A stretch of 64,000 nt of DNA from Amorphochlora amoebiformis (GCA_054601695.1 BAAHQB010000229.1:246445-310444), one strand, 5' to 3'; numbered from the stretch's first letter, positions 1 through 23,361 are shown. Translations and numbers: made by a program. Notes: generated by a model not told the origin, from the letters alone.

Positions 1-774
<774 letters not shown>

Positions 775-823
775 CATGCGAATCGAATGGCGTACGAGTT
801 CTTATCGTTCGCTATATCGGAGA
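775..823 (-). CDS. single internal exon of an unidentified minus-strand gene
   Basis: On the minus strand the island reads AG, then a 49-base exon with two leading and two trailing bases, then GTAGAA. The frame gives SDIANDKNSYAIRFA followed by a split codon. Support comes from the window-wide pattern. A copy of the exon end plus donor lies downstream at 572-600, and a copy of the acceptor plus exon start lies upstream near 885-900, as around the verified exons. No partner exons were found, so the product is unknown. Confidence 0.4.
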
Positions 824-838
824 CTAGGTAATATATAC

Positions 839-870
<32 letters not shown>

Positions 871-901
871 GTATATATCAGGTATGTAGACTAGGTATGT
901 G

Positions 902-941
<40 letters not shown>

Positions 942-957
942 ATATATATATATATAT

Positions 958-991
<34 letters not shown>

Positions 992-1986
992 ATGAACATA
1001 CATGAACATATTTACATATACTTTGTATTTACATATCAGACGACTCTACTCTGAAAGCATTCCGCGGGCGACTTTCGTACAAGAAAGATTGGATATATGA
1101 CGTAGGTGGTGTACAGACTGCATATATATCTAGTCTACGTCATGCGTATATATCCACGGTTTGTCGCCGATACTACATACACTAGCAGCTAGTACTTACT
1201 GTCATAAGTTTTCCAGACGTGTAGTTATCTCTATCTATATCAATAAATAGTACCGTATTATTACGTATTATAACGTCATACGTGATTCGCGTTTTCAAAC
1301 TCGTACTTAACTATAAGCTTGATCAATTGCAAGAGTCACGAAATCTCTTCGGAACAGCTTAGTCTAGAGTATATGTAGCTCTAGAGCTCTCTAGTATCTA
1401 GTATATGACGAGACTATATCTGTTGTTAATCTGTATATCTAGTTTATCTCTAGTATACGTATCACCGTACGGTGCCAGTCTAGCTTACCGTATATATAAT
1501 GTGCATCTCTAGTTTGTTATCCGACGGTTATCAACCGTTTGCGAGCCCTCCCGGGGGATATCTACGGGACAGATTCTAGAGATTTGTACTTGGTACTACC
1601 CACCAGACCTGTACCGTTAATAATTAAAAAAAAAAAAAACAAATCATGAACTCAGATACGTATATGTATATACGTACGTATCGTATGAACAATTTTTGAA
1701 CTTAGAGCAAGATATACGTAACGTACGTACGTACGTACGTGTCTCAGCATACATGCATGCGCATGTCATGAATTATACAGCTAGACAGCCCGAACTTCCG
1801 GCAGTTATATTCAATAGTTTTATGCCATTAATTGTCTAGATTGTACAGTACGTGGTACTAATACTGTACTATCATTAAACTTTAATTACAAGTTCAAGCT
1901 GGTTACTATTACTTATTAGAGTGTGGTAGTGTGTATGCCATATCTCGATATGATACGTATACTATAAAGGATAGATAATATTAGAT

Positions 1987-2077
<91 letters not shown>

Positions 2078-2278
2078 GATATGTAGATATAAAACATATA
2101 CATCTATATACAATATGTATATAAAGTTGGATATATTCCAGGATATACATGCTGAGACCATTACCACGGATCCATCCTGTTGTCTATATTGCAAGTATGT
2201 ATGTAACTACTAGACCGATGTATACTAGACCGATGTATACTATGATGACAATATATATACATGTTATAGTAGTAAGCA
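824..2278. other. AT repeats followed by CTAG-rich intergenic DNA
   Basis: Positions 824-1020 are (TA)n. From about 1035 to 2280 the DNA is non-repetitive, rich in CTAG, TCTAGA and ACGTAC words, and has no convincing coding frame. It lies immediately 3' of the minus-strand gene that ends at 2279. DNA of the same look follows other gene ends in the window. A (TA)n block interrupts it at 1995-2068, and a tandem GACCGATGTATACTA repeat occurs near 2213-2241. Confidence 0.6.
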
Positions 2279-5456
<3,178 letters not shown>

Positions 5457-5457
5457 C

Positions 5458-5553
<96 letters not shown>

Positions 5554-5587
5554 CATATAGTATATGTCTTTATATATATATATATAT

Positions 5588-5627
<40 letters not shown>

Positions 5628-5638
5628 GTATGTATTAT

Positions 5639-5681
<43 letters not shown>

Positions 5682-5704
5682 ATATATATATATACTGTTA
5701 TCGC

Positions 5705-6321
5705 TGTACTAATAGTAATAATAACAATAATATTAACAATAATTACAATAATAATAATAATAATAATACAATACTAACAATTAGAATATAATAACAATAA
5801 TAATATTATTAGTAATAATATTAATAAATTACTATTAATATTACAATAATATAAACTATTATAATATTAACAAATAACAGTGATAATGCTCCTAACAATA
5901 ATAATAATAATACTAATGATAATAATAATAATAATAATAATAATAATATAATAATAACAAATAACAATGATAGTGCTACTACTAACAATAATAATAATAC
6001 TAATGATAATAATAATAATGATAATAATATTATAATAATAACAAATAACAATGATAGTGCTAATAATAATAATAATAATACTAATGATAATAATAATAAT
6101 AATAATGATATTATAATAATAACAAATAACAGTGATAATGCTCCTAACAATAATAATAATAATACTAATGATAATAATAATAATAATAATAGTGATAATA
6201 ATACTATTAATGATAATAATAGTAAGAATAATAATAATAATAATAACAATAATAATAATAATAATTATTATAATAATAATTATTATTATTATGATAACAA
6301 TAATAATCATAATACTACTAC

Positions 6322-6352
<31 letters not shown>

Positions 6353-6360
6353 ACTAATGA
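5705..6360. repeat. ATA/AAT trinucleotide array with a longer repeat inside
   Basis: About 650 bases of (ATA)n and (AAT)n. Within it a longer segment recurs about four times (near 5868, 5950, 6040 and 6125). The segment contains AACAGTGATAATGCTCC or close variants such as AACAATGATAGTGCTAC. Long isoleucine or leucine reading frames here are repeat artefacts. Confidence 0.85.
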
Positions 6361-6378
6361 TAGACCCTTTTATTTCAG

Positions 6379-7513
<1,135 letters not shown>

Positions 7514-7535
7514 ATATATATATATATATATATAT

Positions 7536-7595
<60 letters not shown>

Positions 7596-7596
7596 A

Positions 7597-7675
<79 letters not shown>

Positions 7676-7730
7676 CTGTGTGTGTGTGCATGTGTGTACA
7701 TATATACACATAAATATTTATATATATATG

Positions 7731-7761
<31 letters not shown>

Positions 7762-7763
7762 CA

Positions 7764-7955
7764 ACCCTAATCCTAACCCTAGCCCTAACTCAAACCCTAA
7801 CCCTAACCCTAGCCCAGCGCGACTAGCCTAACCCACTAACCCTGATCAACTCTAAGCCTAAATTTAGGCGGTGTAAGGGTTAAGACTAGGGTTAGGGTTA
7901 GGGTTAGGGTTAGGGCTAGGGTTAGGGTTAGGGTTAGGGTTAGGGTTAGGGTAGG
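7764..7955. repeat. telomere-type repeats in divergent orientation
   Basis: CCCTAA-type units with variants at about 7764-7830 are followed, after a short unique spacer, by TTAGGG-type units at about 7875-7955. The order CCCTAA then TTAGGG is opposite to that expected of an end-to-end chromosome fusion. The array is degenerate at the centre. Confidence 0.85.
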
Positions 7956-7985
7956 TTTGGCTGGGGTTACCGGGGCACTAAGCGG

Positions 7986-8350
7986 GTGTAGTTATCGTAT
8001 GCTAGGGTGTTTTTGCCAAAGTCGATCTGGTGTGTAGTTATGGTTTATTTAAGGTATTTTTTGCCAAAGTCGAGCTGGAGTGTAGTTTGGTATATTAAGG
8101 TATTTTTGCCAAAGTCGATCTGGTCACAAATTCTGGTGTGTAGTTATGGTATGTTAAGGTGTTTTTGTCGTAATCGATCTGGTGTGTAGTTATGGTATGT
8201 TAAGGTGTTTTTGCCAAAGTCGATCTGGAGTTAGTTATGGTATGTTAAAATGTTTTTGCCAAAGGCGATCTGGAGTGTAGTTATGGTATGTTTGTGTTTT
8301 TGCCAAAGGCGATCTCGTGTGTAGTTATGTTAAGGTGTTTTTTCTGTAAT
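7986..8350 (+). repeat. minisatellite of about eight 40-60 bp units
   Basis: Units carry GTAGTTATGGTATGTTAAGG and TTTTTGCCAAAGTCGATCTGG with small insertions and deletions. It follows the telomere-type array directly and ends in (AT)n. No coding evidence. Confidence 0.8.
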
Positions 8351-8393
8351 CAATATGGTATATATATACATATATATATACATACATATATAT

Positions 8394-8428
<35 letters not shown>

Positions 8429-8432
8429 GAGT

Positions 8433-8882
8433 ACATATATGAATATAGATGCATGCGCACATACACAACATATATGAATATAGATGCATGCGCACATAAC
8501 AACATATATGAATATAGATGCATGCGCACATAACAACATATATGAATATAGATGCATGCACATAACAACATATATGAATATAGATGCATGCGCACATAAC
8601 AACATATATGAATATAGATGCATGCGCACATAACAACATATATGAATATAGATGCATGCGCACATAACAACATATATGAATATAGATGCGCGCACATGCA
8701 CAACATATATGAATATAGATGCATGCGCACATACACAACATATATGAATTTAGATGCATGCGCACATAACAACATATATGAATATAGATGCATGCGCACA
8801 TAACAACATATATGAATATAGATGCATGCGCACATAACAACATATATGAATATAGATGCATGCGCACATACACAACATATAT
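8433..8882. repeat. 34-bp minisatellite, about 13 copies
   Basis: The unit is built on ATATGAATATAGATGCATGC followed by GCACATAACAAC. Some copies have ATACACAAC instead, and one lacks the CGC of the centre. The apparent proteins (CAHASIFIYVV and similar) come from the repeat, whose period is not a multiple of three. Confidence 0.85.
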
Positions 8883-8947
8883 TTATTCATCCCACTGAAT
8901 GCTTCCCACCCCCCAGGGTTCTTGCCTTGTATTATGTGTATGTGTAT

Positions 8948-9023
8948 GAACACACTCACTCGCACAAACACACAGACACAGATGCAAACACACACACACA
9001 CACAAATGTACACACACACGCAT

Positions 9024-9076
<53 letters not shown>

Positions 9077-9227
9077 AACACACACAGAAGCACACACGCA
9101 CGAACACACAGAGGCAAAGTCGAATTTTTCCAAGTGTTTCTCCCTTCCCTTTTCTCTTCTTCTCTCGTTCCCTCTCTCTCTCTCTCGTTCTCTCTTTTTC
9201 TCTCTTTCTATCTCTCTGTCTCTTTAA

Positions 9228-9255
<28 letters not shown>
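8948..9255. repeat. CA tract followed by CT tract
   Basis: A degenerate (CA)n tract runs to about 9115 and a (CT)n tract spans about 9150-9250, followed by (TA)n. A short unique segment with an inner stretch of C residues lies at 9336-9440. No gene is seen. Confidence 0.85.
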
Positions 9256-9294
<39 letters not shown>

Positions 9295-9440
9295 CATACA
9301 TATATGTATTTATATATATATTTCTATACATATATACCCAAGACCTGTTTTTGCCTTGTTGCAAGACGCCTCTCATTTTGCTCCTCCGCCTTCACCCTTC
9401 CCCCCCCCCCCCCCCCTCCAGAATTATTAATTTTCCAGTC

Positions 9441-9922
9441 AGAGTGGTCTATACATAAATATATATTTTACATATATTTTTTTTTTTTAATTGCATATGA
9501 ATACACATAGACCCCACACAACACGCATGTATCAAGGCTTATGAGAAATGCACGTGTCCACAAATGTGCGCGAAAATATCAATGTTTTCTATGATACCCG
9601 TGCGCCTTTTGCGCTTAAGGGGGGGGTAGCCGGAAGCCGCGCGAGGGCGAGATCCCGCGCGGGCAGCCATACCGACACGTGTCAGGCCCACCAGATATCT
9701 TTATTTTGATATATTCGTATATTTCATTTGAAAGATATATCAACGTGTAAATATCTGGATATCTAAAATAGAATATGCTGAGAAGAGGTATGAAGGCTAT
9801 AAATACATTGAGAAATTTAGTATTAGAGGTCTAAGATTACTATTAGAGGTTAAAGTGACCACATGGACAAACCGTAAACTATTTATAACACGTCCACCGG
9901 AACCGACCCCCAAAACGCGGCG
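9441..9922 (+). promoter_or_regulatory. 5' region of the Sel1-repeat gene
   Basis: This is non-repetitive DNA upstream of the ATG at 9923. It holds a perfect palindrome GACACGTGTC at 9674-9683, a GC-rich block at 9601-9670, and a cluster of GATATC/GATATA words at about 9690-9775. Similar GATATC clusters precede other gene starts in the window. No TATA box can be singled out in such AT-rich sequence. Assignment as a promoter is inferred from position. Confidence 0.4.
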
Positions 9923-14166
<4,244 letters not shown>

Positions 14167-14269
14167 CGAGTAGATGTTGATTTAAATTTTCGAATCTTTT
14201 GGTGAGTCCGAATTTAAGATTTCATGAGAAGGGTCAGATTTGTAAGAGAGAGAGTTGTGTGTATATGTG

Positions 14270-14332
<63 letters not shown>

Positions 14333-14345
14333 GTGTGTGTGTATG

Positions 14346-14406
<61 letters not shown>

Positions 14407-14699
14407 GTATTCATACATACATATATGTATATGCAGCTGTATATATATTGTATACGGTATCTGTATGTTCTATACTAGTACTAGTATACATGCTAGACAT
14501 GTGCAAAAAAGTACCGGAAAAGTGATGGAAAGTAACATTGCGCTGTCGGTTCTAGGCTCGTCCTTTTCTAGCTTTTGGGCGAGTCGATTGGCTGGCAGTA
14601 GCTATGCTTGCGTGGTTTCGGGTCGCGGGAGAAAGCTTGGCCCGGAATGTGCGCAGGCGAAATGGTTTTCATGTGAATGTACATATTTATTTTTATATA

Positions 14700-14748
<49 letters not shown>

Positions 14749-14796
14749 ACAAATTATTAACAATATTAGTAAATATTATATATATATATATTAATT

Positions 14797-14853
<57 letters not shown>

Positions 14854-15427
14854 GGTCTTTGTCATGTACGTACGTTTGTAAATTGTCTAGATTGTAGCTG
14901 AAGGAAATGCAAGGTGAAATCAAATCTAAACATCTAGAACATCGTCCCTGGCCTCAGGGAGTATTTATACTACGTATACTGTCTAGACTGTGTATGGACT
15001 AGACTACTCTAGAATCTGATGAGTCTAGAGTATACTAGTATACTAGGTATATGCCTTCAGACTAGTCAGCGGCTGCGGTATAGAGGCTAGACGATGATGA
15101 TGAACTAGATTTTTCATATATTGCAAGGCGTTACCTTATTGGTCGGATGGCTAGATGATCGTTAACTTTAAGTATCTCCTGCATTAGATCCTTAACTCCT
15201 TTACTAGGTTTCAATGTTCGCAGTCAGGCTAAAACTAATGATTCCATCACTGTGACCCCTTGCGCGCGAAGTTACTATTGACTACGCGCATTCCTCGATA
15301 GCATTGTGATGTTCCGCTGCCAGTATGTAAAAGGTTAGACTATGCGTATTTCAGCAAAAGTGTTGCTCCAATTGAAAAAGGAAAAAAAAAAAAATAAGGA
15401 TTTTAAGATTTATTGAAAAGAACTGAC
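14167..15427. other. convergent intergenic region, CTAG-rich
   Basis: It lies between the end of the plus-strand Sel1 gene and the 3' end of the minus-strand cysteine-rich gene. Positions 14270-14410 and 14690-14850 are (TA)n. Positions 14500-14690 are unique with a short open frame ([14 protein letters not shown]...) that could not be joined to anything. Positions 14860-15340 are rich in CTAG and TCTAGA words and have no open frame of note. Confidence 0.5.
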
Positions 15428-15762
15428 CAAATAGATTGATTGTTCCCTTGGCGACCTTCCAAGAAGCTGGCCCGCACCGGTCAGCGAAAACAGGGTCATG
15501 AGGTCCATCTCCGCCGCTACTAGGGTAACTGACACTTTTGCAGTTATCGCGATTGTTGGGACCGGCCAGGAAGGACGTGGTGTGAGTTTGACCCTGGCAG
15601 AATCCACCCAGGTTTTCCTAGAGTATAGGTAGATCTTTGTACATATATGTATATATATATATATATATATAATGTTGTGCATATAAAATCTAGGTTTTCC
15701 TAGCCTACGGTATAGAAAGTTCTTTTTACATATAAATATATAAAAAAAAATGTGCGTATATA

Positions 15763-15797
<35 letters not shown>

Positions 15798-17208
15798 TTA
15801 TAATTATACTTACACATGTACCATATTACAATAATTGTAAACTCATGTGCATGCATACAGTTTAGGACCACACCTCTTCCTTCATCCTGAGCATTCGTAA
15901 TTCCGAATTGATGTAAGTTTTGCCCTGAAAAAAGAACATCCGTGTGATAATATCGTTCATTACAATGACTGGCACTGGTGAACCTTAAAACGTTTGCCGG
16001 TGACAAGAAGCCGGACATTCCTCTCGGCGGAGCACGTACAAGACATATAATTATTAAGGATGTTACAGCGGAGGAAATCACCTGTGAGGTACATTTGCGT
16101 GGGATATACGTTTGTGTCTATGCCAGACAAGATTTCGCACAAAACATGAACATACTCTCACCGTGATCGTTTTCCGGCAGGAGCTTTTCATTTTGGAAAA
16201 AGTGAACACGAAGCTGACAAAATATATATATATACCACGCGCATTCACATATACATACACTTGACAGATGACAAATTCGAAAATGCGCAATCGAGAAAAA
16301 CATCTTTAACAAATGCTTTCTGTTCTAAAACTGACTCCCGTTATTTTTTCCGTCACGTATTCTTCATGCTATGGTATGTACGGAGGTGAATAGTCTCCCT
16401 TGGGTAACTTACCTTTTGTGCCTCAAGCTTCTCACTGAGCGATCTCTGAACAATCAGATGAGTGTTCTTGCATGTGTACGAAACGGACTTCTGAAAACTT
16501 TTTCGATTTCGAACGTCCATATCGAAAAAACAACTCGATATCTTGTTCTCGTGTCCCGACTCCTTCCTACAATTTGCCTCGTATCCATGGCATGTCTACA
16601 TAGATTTCCCGAAAAAAAGTGCAAATTGCTCGTACCACTGGGCCAGGATGTGTTCCCCAGTACCAGAGTACGCAAATTTCCTCTGACTGATGGATTATAT
16701 ATATATATATATATATATACATATATATTGTATATATACACATATCACACATATACGTATATATGTGCATATATAACATATACATGCGTATGTATACATA
16801 CTAATATATAACATTTAGATGAATAGCATCAAATTAATGAAAGTTCACACAATCTATGGAGGATTTAGAATTATGAATTACGAGAAGGTTCGAACGTGGG
16901 GGTCATCCGCGACCCTGCAAGAGTCCAACTGAGGTTTTATCAAAGGAAAATTTGTAAGGATCAAACATACTACAAATGTAGCAAATTCACCTGGCACTTG
17001 AAGCTGATCTGGAAAGTTGTTGTAGGTGGGTTGCATGTGTTTCCGAAACCTCCAAATTCTCGTTGGCCCAGCTGGGGGCGAAATACTAACGTTCCAGGCG
17101 GGTAAGAGCAGAGGCAGTCATAAAAAATAGACTTTCCGACAACTAAGCTCTTCCTAGATGCAATAGGGTCACAACTGGAACACAGTGACCCGACAACCCA
17201 AGTTAAAC
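15428..17208 (-). CDS. cysteine-rich protein, probably extracellular
   Basis: Exons in order are 17208-16991, 16595-16413, 16213-16162, 16081-15984, 15924-15874 and 15617-15428, all AG/GT bounded with agreeing phases. The product has many cysteines, for example GSLCSSCDP, YDCLCSYPPG, YTCKNTHL, MSCTCSAERN and GGFCQGQTH. This suggests a disulfide-rich secreted or surface protein, but the fold is not recognised. No start codon was assigned and the last donor (GTCAGT) is weak. Another frame of the last exon ends at TAA beside AATAAA, so the 3' end is open. A 5' copy of the last exon sits near 15690. The first exon would also join in phase to the signal-peptide gene upstream (exon ending 19187), so both may be one gene split by the hAT element. 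Confidence 0.55.
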
Positions 17209-17280
17209 CTGATAAAAATAGACATGAGAATTTAGATTGAAGATGTGTCCATTCACATATATACACATAACAGGGTGTTC

Positions 17281-17338
<58 letters not shown>

Positions 17339-17362
17339 CATGCACACACATATATGTTTATA

Positions 17363-17420
<58 letters not shown>

Positions 17421-17447
17421 CACACATATATGTATATGTATATATAT

Positions 17448-18490
17448 CAGGGATGGGTTATAAATAATTTTTATTTTTATTTTTTTTTTCAAAAAAATAT
17501 ATTCCCCATTTTTTGGCTGTCCAATTATTTATTTATTTTTTTTTTGGCCTTTCGTTGGGGGATAATTTATTCGCCGTTTCACATTTGAAAGAATTATTTA
17601 TTTTTTCGCAATCGAATATTAAAATAATTATTTCAAAAATTCGGGAATAATAAAAAAAATAAATGTAAAAAAAAAAAAAGAAATGTATTAATCGGGCGCG
17701 AACTCATGCTTCGCTAGCGCGTAGTTCTAGTCAGAATAGTTAAAAGTTCGGTAGAAAACAGTCCTGCGCGTCATGAGTGCCGTCACGTATTCCAATAAAG
17801 CCATTGCTACGTATCATTTCAAGCCCACCAGCCCTGCAAGCGACATGTGGCAATGCATGTGCAAAGTCTAGCGGAAGAAATCCAATACTGGTTGGACCAA
17901 CTTAATCTCGCATGTTCGAACAAGCCACCCAAATTACCTCTCCGACATGTTCAAGTCAGAAAGGAAAGGTGATTGGAACCCTGTCACAGGCTTCGACAAA
18001 AAAACGCAGAGATCGATCGCGGAGTACTCTCGCAACCCTAGACACTTGGAGATGTACAAATGGATAGACTATGTCGTCACCGGAATTAGACATTTTTCGT
18101 TTGTGGATGATGAAAAAGTCAAGGAATATAGCATCATGCAGCCGACAACTCGCAAGACTGTTGTGAAATGGATGCACAAACTGGTGCAGGCTGTTGAGAA
18201 GAGATTGACAAAGATGCTCCCGAATCGTTTCGGAAATGTGCACTTGCGAAATTTGCCATTTTGCACTGTATGGAAATTTTGAGATTATTTTTTTATTATT
18301 CCCTGAATATTATTTTATTTCGTATGAAAAATGGCCAATTTATTTATTTCATACTAAAAAAATGAGGGAATTATTTATTCATTCCATGAGACTCACTGAA
18401 TTTATTTTGTTCATGTAGTGGGAAAGAGGGAATTATTTTATTCCCACATGTGAAAAAAAATAATTTAAAATAATTTATAACCCATCCCTG
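17448..18490 (+). mobile_element. hAT-type DNA transposon remnant, 1,043 bp
   Basis: Both ends carry the same terminal inverted repeat. It starts CAGGGATGGGTTATAAAT, is perfect for 18 bases, then continues as imperfect AT-rich sequence. CAGGG ends are typical of hAT elements. Inside, a plus-strand frame encodes a BED-type zinc finger (MWQCMC, then HVRTSH with cysteine and histidine ligands) and a short piece of hAT transposase (FVDDEKVKEYSIMQP...). A TAG stop at 17869-17871 interrupts the zinc finger, and the frame ends at 18282, far short of a full transposase with its dimerisation domain. The element is therefore dead or non-autonomous. The insertion lies in (AT)n, so target-site duplications (8 bp in this superfamily) cannot be verified. 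Confidence 0.85.
17869..18282 (+). pseudogene. broken hAT transposase fragment
   Basis: After the TAG at 17869 the frame stays open to TGA at 18280-18282. It covers the end of the BED finger (SHVRTSHPNYLSDMF) and a region with KWIDYVVTGIRHFSFVDD, which resembles the start of transposases found in oomycete and other protist hAT elements. The catalytic region and C-terminal hATC domain are absent. Confidence 0.75.
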
Positions 18491-18530
<40 letters not shown>

Positions 18531-18534
<4 letters not shown>

Positions 18535-18600
18535 AGCGCAGTGGTATAGTAGATGGTAGTCCAAAGTTCGATTCAAGTCCGTTTGGATTATGACTAACGA
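18531..18600 (+). other. tRNA-like segment with A and B boxes, SINE head or tRNA relic
   Basis: TAGCGCAGTGG at 18534-18544 matches the polymerase III A box. AGTTCGATTCA at 18565-18575 is close to the B box, at tRNA-like spacing. GTTAG near the start pairs with CTAAC near 18595, and TCCAAA pairs with TTTGGA inside. The T-arm stem does not pair properly and no anticodon arm is convincing, so this is not called a functional tRNA. Confidence 0.35.
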
Positions 18601-18670
18601 TAATGACCAAATTCTCAAGCAAATTCTCGCGTGGAAGGCCTTCCTTACCTAAAGTCTTCCATTGGAAGGT

Positions 18671-18739
18671 CTTCCCCTCGGATGACGATTGCTAAATCGC
18701 ATGACCTTCCCCTCGGATGACGATTGCTAAATCGCATGC
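18671..18739 (+). repeat. 35-bp direct duplication
   Basis: CTTCCCCTCGGATGACGATT followed by GCTAAATCGCATG occurs twice in tandem. It lies between the tRNA-like segment and the last exon of the signal-peptide gene. No function is apparent. Confidence 0.8.
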
Positions 18740-18782
18740 GTAATATGACGGTAGTCTAGCGATCCGACGCGTAGTTAACTAG

Positions 18783-18813
18783 CTATAGATTCCGTGCTAG
18801 CTCCACATGCTGT

Positions 18814-18853
<40 letters not shown>

Positions 18854-18863
18854 CTTGATATGT

Positions 18864-18911
<48 letters not shown>

Positions 18912-18930
18912 ATATAAAAAAAAATAAATA

Positions 18931-18974
<44 letters not shown>

Positions 18975-18977
18975 AAC

Positions 18978-19010
<33 letters not shown>

Positions 19011-19089
19011 CATTTGTGTACACACATATATATATATATATTATATTATACAATATACTTATACATATACACACACACACACACACATA

Positions 19090-19121
<32 letters not shown>

Positions 19122-20037
19122 CGCGTAGACACACAAAAGCTGTTTTGCTGCTAGTGCCTGTAATTTGTGTGTGTGATATATATTACCATCGCATGAAAAA
19201 GCCAAGTTATCTCGAACTGTTAAACTTGCACTTGGCACCTGACCCAAGCTCAAAAGCTTTCCAAAAACAACCAGAAAAATAAGAGAATTGTTTTCAAGTT
19301 GGGTGAAACAGCGCCGAGAAAAACAGCTGGCCAAAACAAGTGCACACCGTAGGATTTGGCAGGTCGGAAGAGAGGGCGGCCGCAATTTGGTTGACAATCG
19401 AGGCATCGGTGCATGTGAAGGTTGGGGATATACTGGAGCCGAAATCCAACCTAGTTAGACCTCCAACGGATGGCGCCAGAGTGGTCTGGTAGGTGTCAAA
19501 TGCAACGAAATCGGCGGAAAAACAGGAGCCACTACCAGCAATGTAAGTTCTCACGTATGTCACCTGGTTTGAAATTGATTATTTTTATTGAAAGGGTTTC
19601 CGAACAACATTTGCGCATGTACCGATCCAGCAGACTCCTTGATTACTGAGGTTCCCAGGGTGAACATTCGCGTACCATTCTTAAACTCCTCCACAATCCT
19701 GAGGAGAAACAGCAATTCGGATGACCAGAAGAAACGTTGTCAAACTTATACATACGAAGTGAAACAAAGACAGTTTATTTTGTCTTATCGATGGTCGAAT
19801 TCTCTTCGATTTAAATATCTCTTGTAATTTGGAAATCACCACGAATAGGAATTCTTACGGGCTAAAATCCCCTGGAATAGCTGTATGGTTCGACACTGCG
19901 TTGTTGACGAAGGTTATCAGAGCGTCATTTGCCGTGGATGACGAAGAGCCCGGTGCTGCATTGTCCAAATGAACATGCTCCGTCACGCGAGCAGCATGAG
20001 CGACAAGAAGATACGACACCAATGCAGCAGCTTTCAT
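18783..20037 (-). CDS. secreted or surface protein with signal peptide
   Basis: Exons are 20037-19859, 19698-19623, 19563-19348, 19238-19187, 19157-19123 and 18809-18783, totalling 585 bases or 194 aa. Junctions are GT-AG and the phases agree (CC+G, 0, 0, G+GC, 0). The N-terminus [16 protein letters not shown] is a typical signal peptide, which decides the start over an in-frame ATG 20 codons upstream. The mature part has cysteine-containing stretches ([35 protein letters not shown]) and no recognised domain. The first four exons are well supported. The last two are short and could be replaced by the cysteine-rich exons further downstream. A GATATC-rich region precedes the start. Confidence 0.65.
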
Positions 20038-21000
20038 TGAGCCGGGAATGGTGGACAAGGAGGAGATTCTGGTATTCCTTTCTACACGTAAGACCAAATT
20101 ATTTTTTTGGGGGATTTTAGATAGAGTCTAGAATCTTTCGAATAATGCGAAATGGATAACGGCATTGACGGGCACTGACACGGTCAGTGGTCAGTGCCTG
20201 CATAATTTGCATCCCCGTTTAGTCCTCTAGATATACGGATATCTTCTTTGAAATATATTGATATCTAATATCGATAGTTGAATATAATATTCATCCAATA
20301 TCTGGATATTGCACAGTGTAATGAATCGATATCTAGTTTAAAATATATTGGCCTGGAAGGCTCACAGCGTTGTGGTCGTGATGATTCTAAACAAGCCTAT
20401 AAATTTACCTCGAGTTTTTTTTAAATTCAGGCCTTATTTATTATTCGGTTTTAGCTGCTTTTTACATTCGGGCATGTCATATGTGTCATCCTTAGTGACA
20501 GATCCAGCTTCGCGCGGTTCAGCGGTTCAGAATCCGCGCCACCCTGTGTATGTGTATGTCACACACATATACACATATACACAATGTAATACAACTGGCG
20601 CAACCTGGCATTTTGGCTGCCGGGCGCGAATAATTGATTTTTTAAAGAGTGTTTTTTAAAATATGAAATCGGCCGTCTAATTAAACTGTACAAACCGTTG
20701 ATTTTTTCGCGTTTTCTCGAGCTACACGCAAGGCAGTTCATCGGAACCCAACGGCACCCAGATATCTCACATGGATATATCAATATATTTTACAAATATA
20801 TATGTGAATATCTAATAAAGGATATCCACAACCCTGTCCAACAATATATGATATCCTGAATCATCAATAAACCTAGCGTGACGTAGCGCTAAATAACAAT
20901 AATATCACAGACTCAGGCAACCCAAGCGCGCGCAACCCAAGCGCAAACGTATACCCACCGCGTGCTCTCACCCACTCACGCTCTGTGACATGAGTCGTCG
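20038..21000 (-). promoter_or_regulatory. 5' region of the signal-peptide gene, GATATC-rich
   Basis: Unique DNA with two clusters of GATATC, GATATA and ATATCGAT words at about 20225-20345 and 20755-20850. Similar clusters lie upstream of the Sel1 gene and near 24945-25035. Short open frames here lack splice-site support. The regulatory role is inferred from position only. Confidence 0.35.
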
Positions 21001-22805
<1,805 letters not shown>

Positions 22806-23361
22806 TGTCAAGCTCTCCTGACATAATAATGTTATGGACATGTCAAGCTCTCCTGACATAATAATGTTATGGACATGTCAAGCTCTCCTGACATAATGTT
22901 ATGGACATGTCAAGCTCTCCTGACATAATGTTATGGGAATGTCAAGCTCTCCTGACATAATGTTATGGACATGTCAAGCTCTCCTGACATAATAATGTTA
23001 TGGACATGTCAAGCTCTCCTGACATAATGTTATGAGAATGTCAAGCTCTCCTGACATAATGTTATGGACATGTCAAGCTCTCCTGACATAATAATGTTAT
23101 GGACATGTCAAGCTCTCCTGACATAATGTTATGGACATGTCAAGCTCTCCTGACATAATAATGTTATGGACATGTCAAGCTCTCCTGACATAATGTTATG
23201 GACATGTCAAGCTCTCCTGACATAATAATGTTATGGACATGTCAAGCTCTCCTGACATAATGTTATGGACATGTCAAGCTCTCCTGACATAATAATGTTA
23301 TGGACATGTCAAGCTCTCCTGACATAATGTTATGAGAATGTCAAGCTCTCCTGACATAATG
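22806..23361 (+). repeat. 32/35-bp minisatellite, about 17 copies
   Basis: The unit is TGTCAAGCTCTCCTGACATA followed by ATGTTATGGACA. Long units carry an extra TAA, giving 35 instead of 32 bases. In reading order the array is roughly [16 protein letters not shown], then a terminal partial unit, so long and short forms alternate in its right half. Each unit holds TGTCA...TGACA and CATAA..TTATG inverted arms. Point variants (GGGAAT, GAGAAT) recur. Confidence 0.9.

Noticed and set aside
8325-8873. Repeat protein of about 180 codons with ASIFIYVV units
   Set aside because: It is the 34-bp minisatellite, open in more than one frame.
15410-16081. A single 223-codon minus-strand protein
   Set aside because: It runs through introns and an AT block. 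Splitting at AG/GT gives phase-consistent cysteine-rich exons in another frame.
18531-18600. Functional tRNA gene
   Set aside because: A and B boxes are present, but the T-arm does not pair and the acceptor stem is only five base pairs.
20559-20783. Small minus-strand protein MIYPCEISGCRW...
   Set aside because: There is no splice support, no family resemblance and it lies in the GATATC-rich intergenic region.
22806-23361. CRISPR-like array
   Set aside because: The units are directly adjacent with no unique spacers, and the setting is a eukaryotic intergenic region.
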